From: Meghimatium bilineatum
Taxonomy: Eukaryota > Mollusca > Gastropoda > Stylommatophora > Philomycidae
DNA: 64,000 bases
NCBI GenBank assembly: GCA_034231615.1
Contig: CM067322.1
Location: 56,238,828 to 56,302,827 of the forward strand
Reading direction: 5' to 3'
Below are positions 63,655-64,000 of the stretch, piece after piece. Both the position numbers and the translations under genes were made by a program. The notes under the pieces are model-generated. The model was not told the origin of the DNA, ran no database searches, and saw only the letters and a list, made by a program, of their open reading frames with translations. Each line of letters begins with the position of its first letter. Positions within the stretch are counted from its first letter, which is position 1.

Positions 63655-63870
63655 TACTTATGTCTTCTGTAAAATGGTGACATGAATGAAATTGAGATAC
63701 AGGTCAGCGAATATTGCACCTTTGTCTTTTTGTGACAGGGTGTCTCATCACCGCAGATGGTTCAACAGTTCTGACGTAAAAATAAGGAACTAGTTGACCC
63801 AGACGTGACACATCTGCACTCCTGACCTGACATGGTAATCCTGGAATACTGGATTTAAAGTATCTGTTTT
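63655..63870 (-). repeat. X1 unclassified interspersed repeat, copy T (minus)
   Basis: The minus strand reads ATTCCAGGATTACCATGTCA, CTGGGTCAACTAGTTCC, GTTGAACCATCTGCGGTGAT and CTGTCACAAAAAGACAAAGG + TGCAATATTCGCTG. These are the X1 blocks in the standard order. Confidence 0.7.
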
Positions 63871-64000
63871 GAAGCAGAAAATATCTACGCTTGACCGTCT
63901 ATGTGAAATCTAATCAAGAAATCAATGTCCGATATATTTTTTATTCATGGAGTAGTCTTCGTTTTCAGATCGATGATGACATCGCTGTCTTCCGTTTCTC

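Overview
This window looks like repeat-dense, AT-rich nuclear DNA of an invertebrate animal. There are no bacterial-style operons and no long host genes. It contains fossils of LINE retrotransposons, Penelope-like elements (PLEs) with a GIY-YIG endonuclease, several tRNA-derived SINE families, minisatellites and one intact eukaryotic tRNA-Gly gene. The mixture of (TGA)n/(TGAA)n-tailed LINEs, RNase H LINEs, GIY-YIG PLEs and tRNA SINEs recalls mollusc genomes, gastropods especially. That placement is an inference from repeat style, not from a host gene.

Layout. 0-10 kb: LINE D; a 50-bp minisatellite interrupted by an RNase H LINE 3' end; a palindromic element; LINE B; LINE A in both orientations; a PLE whose 5' half is inverted. 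10-20 kb: decayed LINE D, E and M copies, a SINE1 abutting tRNA-Gly, a Thr/Ser-type minisatellite split by LINE A, and a possible host exon near 19.5-19.8 kb. 20-30 kb: (GAA)n-tailed SINE4 copies with clean target-site duplications (TSDs), the best copy of the tRNA-like inverted-dimer element, LINEs K, F and J, and more minisatellites. 30-40 kb: LINE C with a 386-codon frame ending in RNase H, a mariner fossil, LINEs H and G, and in-frame minisatellites. 40-50 kb: a hAT-like element, PLE copy 2, LINE B nested in LINE I, a cluster of three SINE families, LINE J, and SINE1 nested in SINE4. 50-64 kb: two weak host-exon candidates, a GC-rich block with a 106-bp periodicity, LINE C and LINE A copies with 12-bp TSDs, the third inverted-dimer element, LINE L, and a 28/30-bp satellite of about 1.3 kb.

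How the parts work together. LINEs supply reverse transcriptase and endonuclease, while SINE4 and probably the other SINEs are parasites of that machinery. SINE4 and the RNase H LINEs end in the same (GAA)n tail. Ten insertions of unrelated families have readable TSDs of 11-14 bp, which suggests one dominant mode of target-primed insertion. Most LINE copies are 5'-truncated and broken. The most intact are LINE C at 30.8-31.9 kb, LINE A at 56.1-56.9 kb and the short 3' end of LINE L at 59.8-60.1 kb.

The most unusual object is a family of three elements (3.3, 21.7 and 57.9 kb). Two roughly 95-100-bp tRNA-like units with A-box-like and B-box-like motifs sit head to head around a shared core, with a one-sided tail and 12-bp TSDs. 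It combines features of a foldback element and a SINE. Family letters and numbers (LINE A-N, SINE1-5, X1-X3) are local labels used only in this annotation.
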